From the NCBI GenBank assembly GCA_016708925.1, contig JADJET010000006.1, forward strand, positions 62,001 to 126,000: a stretch of DNA of 64,000 bases. Direction: 5' to 3'. This DNA comes from Gammaproteobacteria bacterium. Its GTDB lineage: Bacteria; Pseudomonadota; Gammaproteobacteria; Pseudomonadales; Porticoccaceae. The notes below the pieces were generated by a model. It saw only the letters and a program-made list of their open reading frames with translations, ran no database searches and was not told the DNA's origin. Shown piece after piece: positions 52,812-61,335 of this stretch (positions within the stretch are counted from its first letter, which is position 1; each line of letters begins with the position of its first letter). The translations under genes and the position numbers were made by a program.

Positions 52812-55800
52812 ATCTCTACGCCAGTAATATCGCAGTCTTCGCGCGCGCCGTTCGCGCCGAAGTGCCTGTCCATCGATATCGAGACTTCGGTTGGGGAGCA
52901 GGTCGAGATACGCAAGCTGGCCGCCTGGCGGCCGGATACCGGAGCCGAACTCAGCGTCGGCAATATCGCGGCCGAGAATGATCTTTTCGCGAAGCTCGAC
53001 GCTTTGACGGACGGCGCCAGTTTTATCCTCGGCCACAATATTCTGCGGCACGACCTGCCGGTGCTGCGCGCCCGCTTTCCCCGACTCCGGCTCCACGACT
53101 TGCCGGTGGTGGACACACTCGAACTTTCGCCCATCGCCTTTCCGCAAAACCCGTATCACAGCCTCGTCAAGGACTACAAGCTGGTGCGTGACGCCCGCAG
53201 CGATCCGCTCAAGGACGCCAAGCTCGCGCTGCAACTCTGGCACGATCAGTTCAGTGCCTTCGAGGGGCTCGGCGCATCCGCGCCGGAGGAGCTGGCCTGT
53301 CACCACTATCTGTTGACCCGGGACGCGAATGCCGGGGTCGGCAGTTTCTTCATGCGACTCCGTCGCGCCCGGGTTCCGACGCCCGCCGAGGTCAGTGTCC
53401 ATGTCGCCCGACTGCTGGCGGGCAAGGTGTGCGCCACCGCCGGCAGAAACCTGCTGGCCGCTGCGATTGAGGATGCGACACACTGCAAGCCGTTGGCCTA
53501 TGTCCTCGCCTGGCTGCGCGTGGCGGGCGGGAATTCGGTACTGCCGCCCTGGGTGCGTTGGCAATATCCCGAGGTGCGGGCGCTGATTCGCGCGTTGCGC
53601 GAAACTCCCTGTGGCGACCCGGCCTGCGATTATTGCCGCACCTTCCTCGATCCGCGCCGCGAGCTCGAGCGCTATTTCGGTTACGCCGAGTTCCGGGCGG
53701 AGCCCGCCAACACGGCCGGCGGGTCCCTTCAGGAGGATATCGTGTGCGCCGGCTATGCGGGCGCGTCGCTGCTTGCCATTCTACCTACCGGCGGCGGCAA
53801 GTCGCTGTGCTATCAATTGCCGGCGCTGTCCCGCCACTGGCGCAGCGGCAGCCTGACGGTCGTGATCTCGCCGCTGCAATCGCTGATGAAGGATCAGGTC
53901 GACAATCTGGTGAAGCAGGGGGTTTTCAGTTCCGCCGCGCTCAATGGGTTGCTGACGATACCGGAACGGCGCGATGTGCTTGACCGCGTCCACCTCGGCG
54001 ACATTGGCCTGCTGTTGGTGTCGCCGGAACAGTTTCGCAGCAGGGCGTTTACCGATGCCATCCGCTACCGGGAAATCGGCGCCTGGGTGTTCGACGAGGC
54101 GCACTGTCTGTCGCGCTGGGGCAATGATTTCCGTCCGGATTATCTCTATGTGTCGCGCTTTATCAGCGAGCGTCACAATGATCCCTGCGCCCCGGTCTGT
54201 TGTTTTACCGCGACAGCAAAAAGGGAGGTGGTTGAGGATATCCGGTCGCACTTTCGCACGGCGCTGGGCCTTGATCTGACCCTCTTCGATGGCGGTCATG
54301 AACGCGACAATCTGCATTACGAAGTGGTGCCGGTCACCAAGGCCGAGAAATTCCCGCTGCTCCATCGCCTTCTGGAGCAGGAGCTCAAGTTCGGTGCCGG
54401 CGGCGCCATCGTATTTGCCGCGCGGCGCAAAAGCTGCGAAGAGATCGCGGCTTTCCTCAAGGATCAGGGCTGGGCCTGCGCGCACTATCACGCCGGCCTT
54501 GACCCCGGACTGAAAAAGGAAGTCCAGAACGCCTTTATCGCAGGCGAATTGCGGGTCATTGCCGCTACCAATGCTTTCGGAATGGGCGTCGACAAACCGG
54601 ATGTGCGCCTGGTTGTCCATGCCGAGATTCCGGGGTCGCTCGAAAACTACCTGCAGGAAGCCGGTCGTGCCGGCCGCGACCGCGCCGACTCGCGCTGCGT
54701 CCTGCTCTACGATGAGGAGGACGTCGAGGCCCAGTTCGGCATCGCGGCGCGTTCCCGGCTTTCGCGTCGGGATATTACTGCGATTTTGAAGGCATTGCGC
54801 CGCTGTTCCCAACGGGCCGGCGACGCCGAAATCGTGGTGACTCCCGGCGAAATTCTCGCCGACGAAAACGTCGAGACTTCAATCGAAGCCGAGAATCCCG
54901 ATGCCGATACCAAGGTACGCACGGCTGTGGCCTGGCTGGAACGCGCGCGTTTTCTGGAGCGCAACGAGAACCATGTGCGGGTTTTTCCCGGCAGCCTCAA
55001 GGTGGGTTCGCTGGTCGAGGTCGAACAGCGGCTGGCGCGCGCGGACTTCTCGGTTGCGATGCGACGCGAATATCTCGATCTGGTTACGCTGCTGATCAAT
55101 GCCGACGACGATGAGGGTATCAGCACCGACGATCTGATGCTGAGTCTGGGTCTGCCGAGCGATGAATGCATTCGCCGCCTGCATCAGTTGGAGCAGCTCG
55201 GGGTGCTGTCCAACGATCTGTCGCTTACCGTGTTGTTGCGCAAGGGCGTCAAGGATGCGGCGAAGGATCGTTGCGACCGGCTGGCTCGGCTGGAAGCGAC
55301 CCTGCTTGACCTGCTGCCGGAGCTGGCGCCGGATGCCGACAACGGCGACTGGCAGGAGATCAATCTGCGTATGCTCTGCCAGGAGCTGCGGTATCGCCTC
55401 GATGCAGAACTGTTACCGGATCAACTGCTGACGCTGTTGCGTTCCCTCGCGCGACCATTCGGCGACGAATCCCAGGGGCGGCGCGCTCTGTTCGATGTGC
55501 GTCTGTTGCACCGCGAGTTGCTGCGGGTCAAATTGTTGCGGCCCTGGTTGAATATCCGTCACATCGCCGAGCGGCGCCGCGCAGTGGCGGGGGTGTTGCT
55601 GCAACTGCTGCTGGCCAAGCTGGAGCCGCAGATGAAGGGTGTCGACCTGCGGGTGGAATGCCGCATGGGCGAACTGGCGGAGGCTTTGCGCGCCGACCTG
55701 GCGCTTGGTCCATTGCTCAAGGGCGTGCCGGGTGCCATCGAGGCCGGCCTGCTCTACCTGCACGACAACGGCGTGCTGATCCTCGACCGCGGCAAAAGCG

Positions 55801-58004
55801 TGTTTCGCTCGGCCATGACAATTCGCATTTACCCCGAGGAGCGGGCGCGGCGCTTTACCAACACCGATTTCGCGCCGCTCGGGGAGCACTATGGCGAGCG
55901 GAACCTGCAAATTCATGTGATGCAAGAGTACGCACGCCTTGGGGTAAAAAAACTTTCGGAAGCACTCGCTTTCGCGCTGGCCTACTTCACTCTGCCCAAG
56001 CTGGAGTTCATCCGTCGCTATTTCGTCGGGCGCCGGGAAATCCTCAAGCGTGCCACCACGGCGGAGTCCTACCGGAGCATCGTCGACGACCTCCGCCATC
56101 CGCAGCAGCAACAGATCGTCGCCGAGAAGCCCGAGCTCAACCGGTTGATCCTGGCGGGTCCAGGGTCGGGAAAGACCCGCGTCATCGTGCATCGGGTGGC
56201 CTATCTGCTACGGGTCTTGCGCGAACCGGCACGGGGCATCCTGGTGCTGGCATTCAATCGCGCCGCGGCCTGGGAGCTGCGCCAGCGGTTGTTCGGGCTG
56301 GTGGGCGGCGATGCCGCCTGGGTGACGGTGCTCACCTACCACGCCCTGGCGCTGCGGCTCACCGGAACCAGCCTGGCCAAGCAGGTCGAACTGGGCGAGG
56401 AGCCGGCGTTCGACCGCATTCTGGAAGACGCGTTGGCGCTGCTGCAGGGGCGCCGCGCGGATATCGCCGGAGTCGAGGACAGCGATGAGCTGCGCGAACG
56501 TCTGCTGGCGGGATACCGTTACATACTGGTCGACGAATACCAGGATATCGACTCGATCCAGTACGAGCTGATCGGTGCCCTCGCGGGACGCACCGCGCAA
56601 GACCGCGACGCCCGACTGACCATCCTGGCGGTCGGCGACGACGACCAGAACATCTACGCCTTTCGTAACACCAGCAACGAATTCATCCGGCGCTTTCAGG
56701 GCGATTACGCGGCGCATACAGCGTATCTGGTGGAGAACTACCGCTCGACGCGCCATATCATCGCGGCCGCGAATCAGGTCATTGGCGCGGTGGTGGAGCG
56801 GATGAAAAATGCGCACCCGATTTGTATTGACCACGCCCGCAAGGCCGACCCGGCTGGAGGGCGCTGGGCGCGACAGGACCCCGTCACCGGTGGGCGCGTA
56901 CATGTGCTCTCGGTGCCGGACGATGCCATCGGTCAGGCTGAAGTCGTCATGGCAGAACTTTCGCGGCTGAAATCGCTGGACGTCAGCGCGGACTGGTCCG
57001 ACTTTGCAGTTCTCGCCCGCAACCGCGGGACCCTGGGGCCCGTCCGCGCCTGGTGCGAATGGCAGGGGGTGCGTTACTCCGCGGAGCGGGATGATGGGCA
57101 GCCGCGCTTGCATCAGGTGCGTGAGGGGGACACTTTGCTCGGGCTGTTGCGAGCCAAGCCGCGCCGCCGTGTGCGACCCTTCGCCCTCCGCCGCTGGTTC
57201 AACCTCCGCTTTGGCGGCGGTGACGCCGACCATCCCTGGCAGGTGCTGCTGGCACAGTTCATCGATGAGGTTGAAAGCGTCTGGTGCGGTGAGCCGCGCG
57301 TATCGGCAAGCGTAGTGATCGATGCGCTCCATGAATTCGGCAACGAGGCGCGCCGCTCCGGGCGAGGGCGGCTGGTGCTCTCCACCGTGCACGGTGCCAA
57401 AGGCCGGGAGTTTGGTTATGTGGCCATTCTCGATGGCGGCGATTGGCGCGAAAACTCGGATGAGGAACGCCGCCTCTATTACGTCGGCATGACCCGCGCC
57501 CGGGAATTATTGCTGCTCTGTGAGGGCGCAGGCCGAACCAATCCATTCTCGCCGGGCTTGCAGGGGGAGTCGTTCTGCCGCTCGCCGCTGCCGGTGTCCC
57601 TGGTGCGCCCTCTTGAGCTTGGTTTGCGCTATCGATCGCTCGGGCTCCGCGACCTGTTCCTGGATTACGCCGGGCGCTGGCCTCCCGGCGCCGCCGTACA
57701 TGCCGCGTTGGCGGACCTGGATTTCGGCGTGGCGCTGGATATCCGGGTCTCGGCATCGGGGGAACGCGAAATCATCACCGATTCGGGTGTGGTCGTCGGG
57801 CGGCTCGCAAAAAACTGCACTCTTCCCCGTGGGAAAATCCGGAGCGCCACGGTGGAAAGCCTGGTGAAACGACAGGCCGGTCTGGTGAAGGATCCGGATT
57901 ATCGTGCCCGCCTGCGGGCTGAATCCTGGTGGGTGGCACTGCTTGCCATCGTGATAGAACCGGAGCCCGGGGCGGTTAACATTCAGCGCGAGCCGTGGCG
58001 ATGA
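52812..58004 (+). CDS. DEDD exonuclease - RecQ helicase - UvrD helicase fusion
   Basis: About 1730 residues. The N-terminal 90 look like a DEDD 3-5 exonuclease ('CLSIDIET', 'LGHNILRHDLPVL'). A Cys motif ('CGDPACDYC') precedes the RecQ part: 'PTGGGKSLCYQLPA', 'FDEAHCLSRWG', 'GMGVDKPDV' and 'EAGRAGRD'. The final third is a UvrD/PcrA-like helicase: 'LAGPGSGKTRV', 'VDEYQDIDSIQYELI', 'VGDDDQNIYAFR', 'STVHGAKGREF' and 'YYVGMTRARE'. No ATG, GTG or TTG exists upstream of the DIET motif; ATC 52812 lies 8 bases after GGGAG and is my assumed start, TTG 53004 being the first ordinary one. Single proteins of this make-up are annotated as RecQ-family helicases; a repair or defence role is inferred. Confidence 0.85.
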   Translation: MSTPVISQSSRAPFAPKCLSIDIETSVGEQVEIRKLAAWRPDTGAELSVGNIAAENDLFAKLDALTDGASFILGHNILRHDLPVLRARFPRLRLHDLPVVDTLELSPIAFPQNPYHSLVKDYKLVRDARSDPLKDAKLALQLWHDQFSAFEGLGASAPEELACHHYLLTRDANAGVGSFFMRLRRARVPTPAEVSVHVARLLAGKVCATAGRNLLAAAIEDATHCKPLAYVLAWLRVAGGNSVLPPWVRWQYPEVRALIRALRETPCGDPACDYCRTFLDPRRELERYFGYAEFRAEPANTAGGSLQEDIVCAGYAGASLLAILPTGGGKSLCYQLPALSRHWRSGSLTVVISPLQSLMKDQVDNLVKQGVFSSAALNGLLTIPERRDVLDRVHLGDIGLLLVSPEQFRSRAFTDAIRYREIGAWVFDEAHCLSRWGNDFRPDYLYVSRFISERHNDPCAPVCCFTATAKREVVEDIRSHFRTALGLDLTLFDGGHERDNLHYEVVPVTKAEKFPLLHRLLEQELKFGAGGAIVFAARRKSCEEIAAFLKDQGWACAHYHAGLDPGLKKEVQNAFIAGELRVIAATNAFGMGVDKPDVRLVVHAEIPGSLENYLQEAGRAGRDRADSRCVLLYDEEDVEAQFGIAARSRLSRRDITAILKALRRCSQRAGDAEIVVTPGEILADENVETSIEAENPDADTKVRTAVAWLERARFLERNENHVRVFPGSLKVGSLVEVEQRLARADFSVAMRREYLDLVTLLINADDDEGISTDDLMLSLGLPSDECIRRLHQLEQLGVLSNDLSLTVLLRKGVKDAAKDRCDRLARLEATLLDLLPELAPDADNGDWQEINLRMLCQELRYRLDAELLPDQLLTLLRSLARPFGDESQGRRALFDVRLLHRELLRVKLLRPWLNIRHIAERRRAVAGVLLQLLLAKLEPQMKGVDLRVECRMGELAEALRADLALGPLLKGVPGAIEAGLLYLHDNGVLILDRGKSVFRSAMTIRIYPEERARRFTNTDFAPLGEHYGERNLQIHVMQEYARLGVKKLSEALAFALAYFTLPKLEFIRRYFVGRREILKRATTAESYRSIVDDLRHPQQQQIVAEKPELNRLILAGPGSGKTRVIVHRVAYLLRVLREPARGILVLAFNRAAAWELRQRLFGLVGGDAAWVTVLTYHALALRLTGTSLAKQVELGEEPAFDRILEDALALLQGRRADIAGVEDSDELRERLLAGYRYILVDEYQDIDSIQYELIGALAGRTAQDRDARLTILAVGDDDQNIYAFRNTSNEFIRRFQGDYAAHTAYLVENYRSTRHIIAAANQVIGAVVERMKNAHPICIDHARKADPAGGRWARQDPVTGGRVHVLSVPDDAIGQAEVVMAELSRLKSLDVSADWSDFAVLARNRGTLGPVRAWCEWQGVRYSAERDDGQPRLHQVREGDTLLGLLRAKPRRRVRPFALRRWFNLRFGGGDADHPWQVLLAQFIDEVESVWCGEPRVSASVVIDALHEFGNEARRSGRGRLVLSTVHGAKGREFGYVAILDGGDWRENSDEERRLYYVGMTRARELLLLCEGAGRTNPFSPGLQGESFCRSPLPVSLVRPLELGLRYRSLGLRDLFLDYAGRWPPGAAVHAALADLDFGVALDIRVSASGEREIITDSGVVVGRLAKNCTLPRGKIRSATVESLVKRQAGLVKDPDYRARLRAESWWVALLAIVIEPEPGAVNIQREPWR

Positions 58005-58019
58005 GCGGCTTCAGTGCGG

Positions 58020-58048
58020 TAGTCCGCCCCGGGCGAATGGGCTAGAAT
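58020..58048 (+). promoter_or_regulatory. Candidate trp promoter
   Basis: TAGAAT (58043-58048) is a good -10 hexamer, 17 bases after a weak -35-like TAGTCC (58020-58025), and about 26 bases before the leader frame. It lies just downstream of the helicase stop. Confidence 0.4.
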
Positions 58049-58073
58049 CCCGCCGCAATCAGGAGTCACAATC

Positions 58074-58136
58074 ATTTTCACTGCCCCGAACGCAAAATTT
58101 CTCCCGCTTCCCCGTTGGCGTTGGCGCCGGGGCTGA
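58074..58136 (+). CDS. trpL: Putative trp leader peptide with two Trp codons
   Basis: A 20-codon frame ending 'LPLPRWRWRRG' then TGA (58134-58136). Trp codons are at 58116-58118 and 58122-58124. AGGAGT (58061-58066) lies 7 bases before an ATT codon at 58074; no ATG, GTG or TTG is available in this frame. ATT starts exist (infC), so I propose initiation there. The frame lies in the 186-base gap before trpE and overlaps the pairing segments of the attenuator. Confidence 0.5.
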   Translation: MFTAPNAKFLPLPRWRWRRG

Positions 58137-58154
58137 TCGCCCCTGCCCGCAGGG
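58110..58154 (+). promoter_or_regulatory. Four-segment attenuator of the trp operon (candidate)
   Basis: Segment 1 CCCCG (58110-58114) pairs with segment 2 CGGGG (58128-58132); segment 2 GGGG (58129-58132) can instead pair with segment 3 CCCC (58140-58143); segment 3 CCCTG (58141-58145) pairs with segment 4 CAGGG (58150-58154). The Trp codons lie between segments 1 and 2. This is the mutually exclusive 1:2, 2:3, 3:4 plan of ribosome-mediated attenuation. No T-run follows segment 4, so termination may be weak or the control may be on translation. Confidence 0.5.
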
Positions 58155-58190
58155 CACCTCGCGCCATCGTTCAATTTGGGGAAAGCTGTC

Positions 58191-59720
58191 ATGACACCGG
58201 AACAATTCGCCGCCATCGCCCAGCAGGGTTACAACCGCATCCCGGTCACGCGCGCCGTGCTCGCCGATCTGGAAACGCCGCTGTCCTGTTATCTCAAACT
58301 TGCCCGTGGCCGCTATTCGTATCTGCTCGAATCCGTCGAAGGCGGCGAGAAATGGGGCCGCTATTCGCTGATCGGCCTGCCGGCGCGCACGGTGGTAAAA
58401 GTCACCGGCCACGAATTCGCGATCGAGAGGGATGGCGCGGCGGTGGAGTCCCGCACCTGCGCCGATCCGCTGGCCGAGATCGAAGCCTGGCAGGCGGGTT
58501 TCCGGGTGCCGGAGCTGCCCGGGCTGCCGCGCTTCACCGGCGGCCTGGTGGGCTACTTCGGCTATGACACCGTGCGCTATGTGGAGCCGCGCCTGGCGCA
58601 CTCCTGTCCGCCGGACGAGCTGGGGGTGCCCGACATCCTGCTCATGGTGTCGGACGAGGTGGTGGTGTTCGACAACCTGGCCGGCACCCTGACCCTGATC
58701 GTGCATGCCGACCCCGGTGTGCCCGATGCCTGGGCCGTGGCGCAGGCGCGGCTCGCTGCCATCGCCGCGCGCCTGCGCGAGCCGGTGCCGGAACTGCCGC
58801 CGGTGCGGCTCGAGGGCGGCGGCGTCCAGGAGGAGGACTTCGTCTCCAGCTTGGGGCGCGCGGGTTACGAGGCGGCGGTGGAGACCATCAAGGAATACAC
58901 CCGCGCCGGCGATGTCATGCAGGTGGTGCCCTCGCAACGCCTCACGCTGCCGTTTCCCGGCGAGCCGGTGAACCTCTACCGTGCACTGCGCAACCTGAAC
59001 CCGTCGCCCTACCTGTATTTTCTCGACCTGGGGGACTTCCAGATCGCGGGATCGTCGCCGGAGATTCTCGCCCGCCTCGAACGGGGCGAGGTCACGGTGC
59101 GACCCATCGCCGGCACCCGCCGCCGCGGCCGCACGCCCGACGAGGATCTCGCCATGGAGCGCGAGATGCTCGCCGATCCCAAGGAGATCGCCGAGCACCT
59201 GATGCTGATCGACCTGGGGCGCAACGATGTGGGGCGCATCGCCGCCACCGGCTCGGTGCGGGTCACCGAGCAGATGGTGGTGGAGCGCTTCTCCCACGTC
59301 ATGCACATCACCTCCAATGTGGTGGGCCATGTGCGGCCGGGGTTGTCGGCCCTCGACGTGCTGCGCGCCACCTTGCCGGCCGGCACACTGAGCGGTGCGC
59401 CCAAGATCCGCGCCATGGAAATCATCGACGCGCTGGAGCCGGTCAAGCGCTGTATCTACGGCGGCGCGGTGGGCTACCTGGGCTGGAACGGCAATATGGA
59501 CACCGCGATCGCGATCCGCACCGCGGTGATCAAGGACGGCAAGCTCCATGTCCAGGCTGGCGGCGGTGTGGTCGCCGATTCGGTGCCGGCGCTCGAATGG
59601 AAGGAAACCATGAACAAGGCGCGCGCGCTGTTCCGCGCCGCCGCCATGGTGGTGGATGGCTCGGCGGTCGACGGCTCGGCTGATGGTGCGGTGGCTGATG
59701 GTGAGGAGGCGGCGCCATGA
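58191..59720 (+). CDS. trpE: Anthranilate synthase component I
   Basis: A 509-residue chorismate-binding enzyme making anthranilate with TrpG. The regulatory Trp-binding element is 'YLLESVEGG'; catalytic blocks include 'GDVMQVVPSQR', 'NPSPYLYFL', 'PIAGTRRRG', 'HLMLIDLGRNDVG' and 'SGAPKIRAMEIID'. I use ATG 58191, with GGGGAAA 7 bases upstream, rather than TTG 58176. The last 20 residues form a low-complexity Asp/Gly/Ala/Val tail ('DGSAVDGSADGAVADGEE') encoded by near-repeats. Its TGA overlaps the trpG ATG. Confidence 0.96.
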   Translation: MTPEQFAAIAQQGYNRIPVTRAVLADLETPLSCYLKLARGRYSYLLESVEGGEKWGRYSLIGLPARTVVKVTGHEFAIERDGAAVESRTCADPLAEIEAWQAGFRVPELPGLPRFTGGLVGYFGYDTVRYVEPRLAHSCPPDELGVPDILLMVSDEVVVFDNLAGTLTLIVHADPGVPDAWAVAQARLAAIAARLREPVPELPPVRLEGGGVQEEDFVSSLGRAGYEAAVETIKEYTRAGDVMQVVPSQRLTLPFPGEPVNLYRALRNLNPSPYLYFLDLGDFQIAGSSPEILARLERGEVTVRPIAGTRRRGRTPDEDLAMEREMLADPKEIAEHLMLIDLGRNDVGRIAATGSVRVTEQMVVERFSHVMHITSNVVGHVRPGLSALDVLRATLPAGTLSGAPKIRAMEIIDALEPVKRCIYGGAVGYLGWNGNMDTAIAIRTAVIKDGKLHVQAGGGVVADSVPALEWKETMNKARALFRAAAMVVDGSAVDGSADGAVADGEEAAP

Positions 59721-60301
59721 TCCTGATGATCGACAACTACGACTCCTTCACCTACAACCTGGTGCAGTACCTGGGCGAGCTGGGCGCCGAGGTGCGGGTC
59801 GAACGCAACGATGCGCTGACGCTGGCGGACATCGAGGCGCTGGCGCCGGCGAAGATCGTCATTTCGCCCGGCCCCTGCACGCCCAATGAAGCGGGCATCT
59901 CGGTGCCTTTGATCCAGGCCTTTGCCGGCCGCATTCCGCTGCTTGGCGTCTGTTTGGGCCATCAGAGCATCGGCCAGGCGTTCGGCGGTCGCATCGTGCG
60001 GGCACGGCAGGTGATGCACGGCAAGACCTCACTCATTCACCACGCGGGCACGGGCGTGTTTCACGGCCTGCCGAGCCCGTTCGAAGCGACCCGCTATCAC
60101 TCGCTGATCATCGAGCGCGCCAGTCTGCCCGCGTGCCTGGAGATCACCGCCTGGACCGCGACCGAGAGCGGCGCGCTCGACGAGATCATGGGCGTGCGCC
60201 ACCGCGAGTTCGACGTCGAGGGTGTCCAGTTTCATCCCGAATCCATCCTCACCCGCCACGGCCACGATCTGCTGCGCAATTTCGTGGAGCGCGCGCCTTG
60301 A
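59717..60301 (+). CDS. trpG: Anthranilate synthase component II (glutamine amidotransferase)
   Basis: A 194-residue class I glutamine amidotransferase supplying ammonia to TrpE. The nucleophile C79 is in 'LGVCLGHQSIG', and the His/Glu pair is in 'VQFHPESI'; 'IDNYDSFTYNL' is the family start. It may also serve PabB, as in many bacteria with a single such subunit; that is inference. Start and stop overlap trpE (ATGA) and trpD. Confidence 0.95.
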   Translation: MILMIDNYDSFTYNLVQYLGELGAEVRVERNDALTLADIEALAPAKIVISPGPCTPNEAGISVPLIQAFAGRIPLLGVCLGHQSIGQAFGGRIVRARQVMHGKTSLIHHAGTGVFHGLPSPFEATRYHSLIIERASLPACLEITAWTATESGALDEIMGVRHREFDVEGVQFHPESILTRHGHDLLRNFVERAP

Positions 60302-61335
60302 CCGTCCAGCAGGCGATCGCGCGCCTGGTGGAGCGTGCCGGCCTGAGCCGCGCCGAGATGCAGGCGGCGATGCGCGAGATCATGACCGGCGCCGCGACGC
60401 CAGCGCAGATCGCGGGTTTCCTGGTGGCGTTGCGGATGAAGGGCGAGACGCTCGACGAAATCACCGGCGCGGTGGAGGTGATGCGCGAACTTTGCATCCC
60501 GGTTGCGGTGAGCGGCGATCATCTGGTGGATATCGTCGGTACCGGCGGCGACGGTGCGGGACTCTTCAACGTCTCGACCGCGAGCGCGTTCGTGGTAGCG
60601 GTGTGCGGCGGCCGGGTGGTCAAGCACGGCAACCGGGGCGTGAGCAGCACCAGCGGCAGCGCCGATCTGCTGGAGGCCGCCGGCGTGCGGCTTGACCTGA
60701 CCCCCGCGCAGGTGGTGCGCTGCGCGGAGCAGATCGGCGTCGGCTTCCTGTTCGCGCCGGCTCATCACAGTGCGATGAAGCACGCCGTGGGGCCGCGCCG
60801 TGAACTGGGGATTCGCACCCTGTTCAATATCCTGGGACCCATGACCAACCCGGCCGGCGTCAAGCGCCAGTTGATCGGCGTCTACGACCCGGCCCTGTGC
60901 CGGCCAGTCGCCGAGGTGCTGGGGCGGCTCGGCAGTGAGCGGGTGCTGGTGGTCCACAGCGACGACGGTCTCGACGAGATCAGTCTGGCGGCGCCGACCG
61001 CGGTCGCCGAATTGAATGCGGGGGCGGTGCGCGAGTACCGCATCGCGCCGGAAGATTTCGGACTTGTCCGGCAGCCCCTCGATGATCTGCGCGTAGTGGA
61101 TGTCGCGGCGTCGTTGGCGTTGATCCGCGATGCACTCGGCAAGCGCCGTACCTCCGCGGGCGCCAAGGCCGCGGACCTGATTGCGCTGAATGCCGGGGCG
61201 GCGGTGTATGCGGCGGGCCTCGCCACTGACCTTGCCCAGGGCGTGGCGCTGGCCGCGGACGCTATCGCCAGCGAGCTGGCCGGCGCGCGCATGGAGGAGC
61301 TCGCCGCCTTTACCGATTGTCTCGGAGATAGCTGA
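60298..61335 (+). CDS. trpD: Anthranilate phosphoribosyltransferase
   Basis: A 345-residue enzyme joining anthranilate to PRPP. 'IVGTGGDGAGLFNVSTASA', 'VKHGNRGVSS', 'FLFAPAHHSAMKHA' and 'FNILGPMTNPAG' are the substrate-binding blocks. The start is TTG 60298, which overlaps the trpG stop as TTGA; no ATG is near. Its TGA overlaps the trpC ATG, so trpEGDC are coupled throughout. Confidence 0.95.
   Translation: MTVQQAIARLVERAGLSRAEMQAAMREIMTGAATPAQIAGFLVALRMKGETLDEITGAVEVMRELCIPVAVSGDHLVDIVGTGGDGAGLFNVSTASAFVVAVCGGRVVKHGNRGVSSTSGSADLLEAAGVRLDLTPAQVVRCAEQIGVGFLFAPAHHSAMKHAVGPRRELGIRTLFNILGPMTNPAGVKRQLIGVYDPALCRPVAEVLGRLGSERVLVVHSDDGLDEISLAAPTAVAELNAGAVREYRIAPEDFGLVRQPLDDLRVVDVAASLALIRDALGKRRTSAGAKAADLIALNAGAAVYAAGLATDLAQGVALAADAIASELAGARMEELAAFTDCLGDS

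Noticed and set aside
50982..53564. An 860-codon minus-strand frame including the alpha/beta hydrolase
   Set aside because: Only the part from ATG 51956 downstream has family motifs; the upstream extension is antisense to rpe and the helicase.
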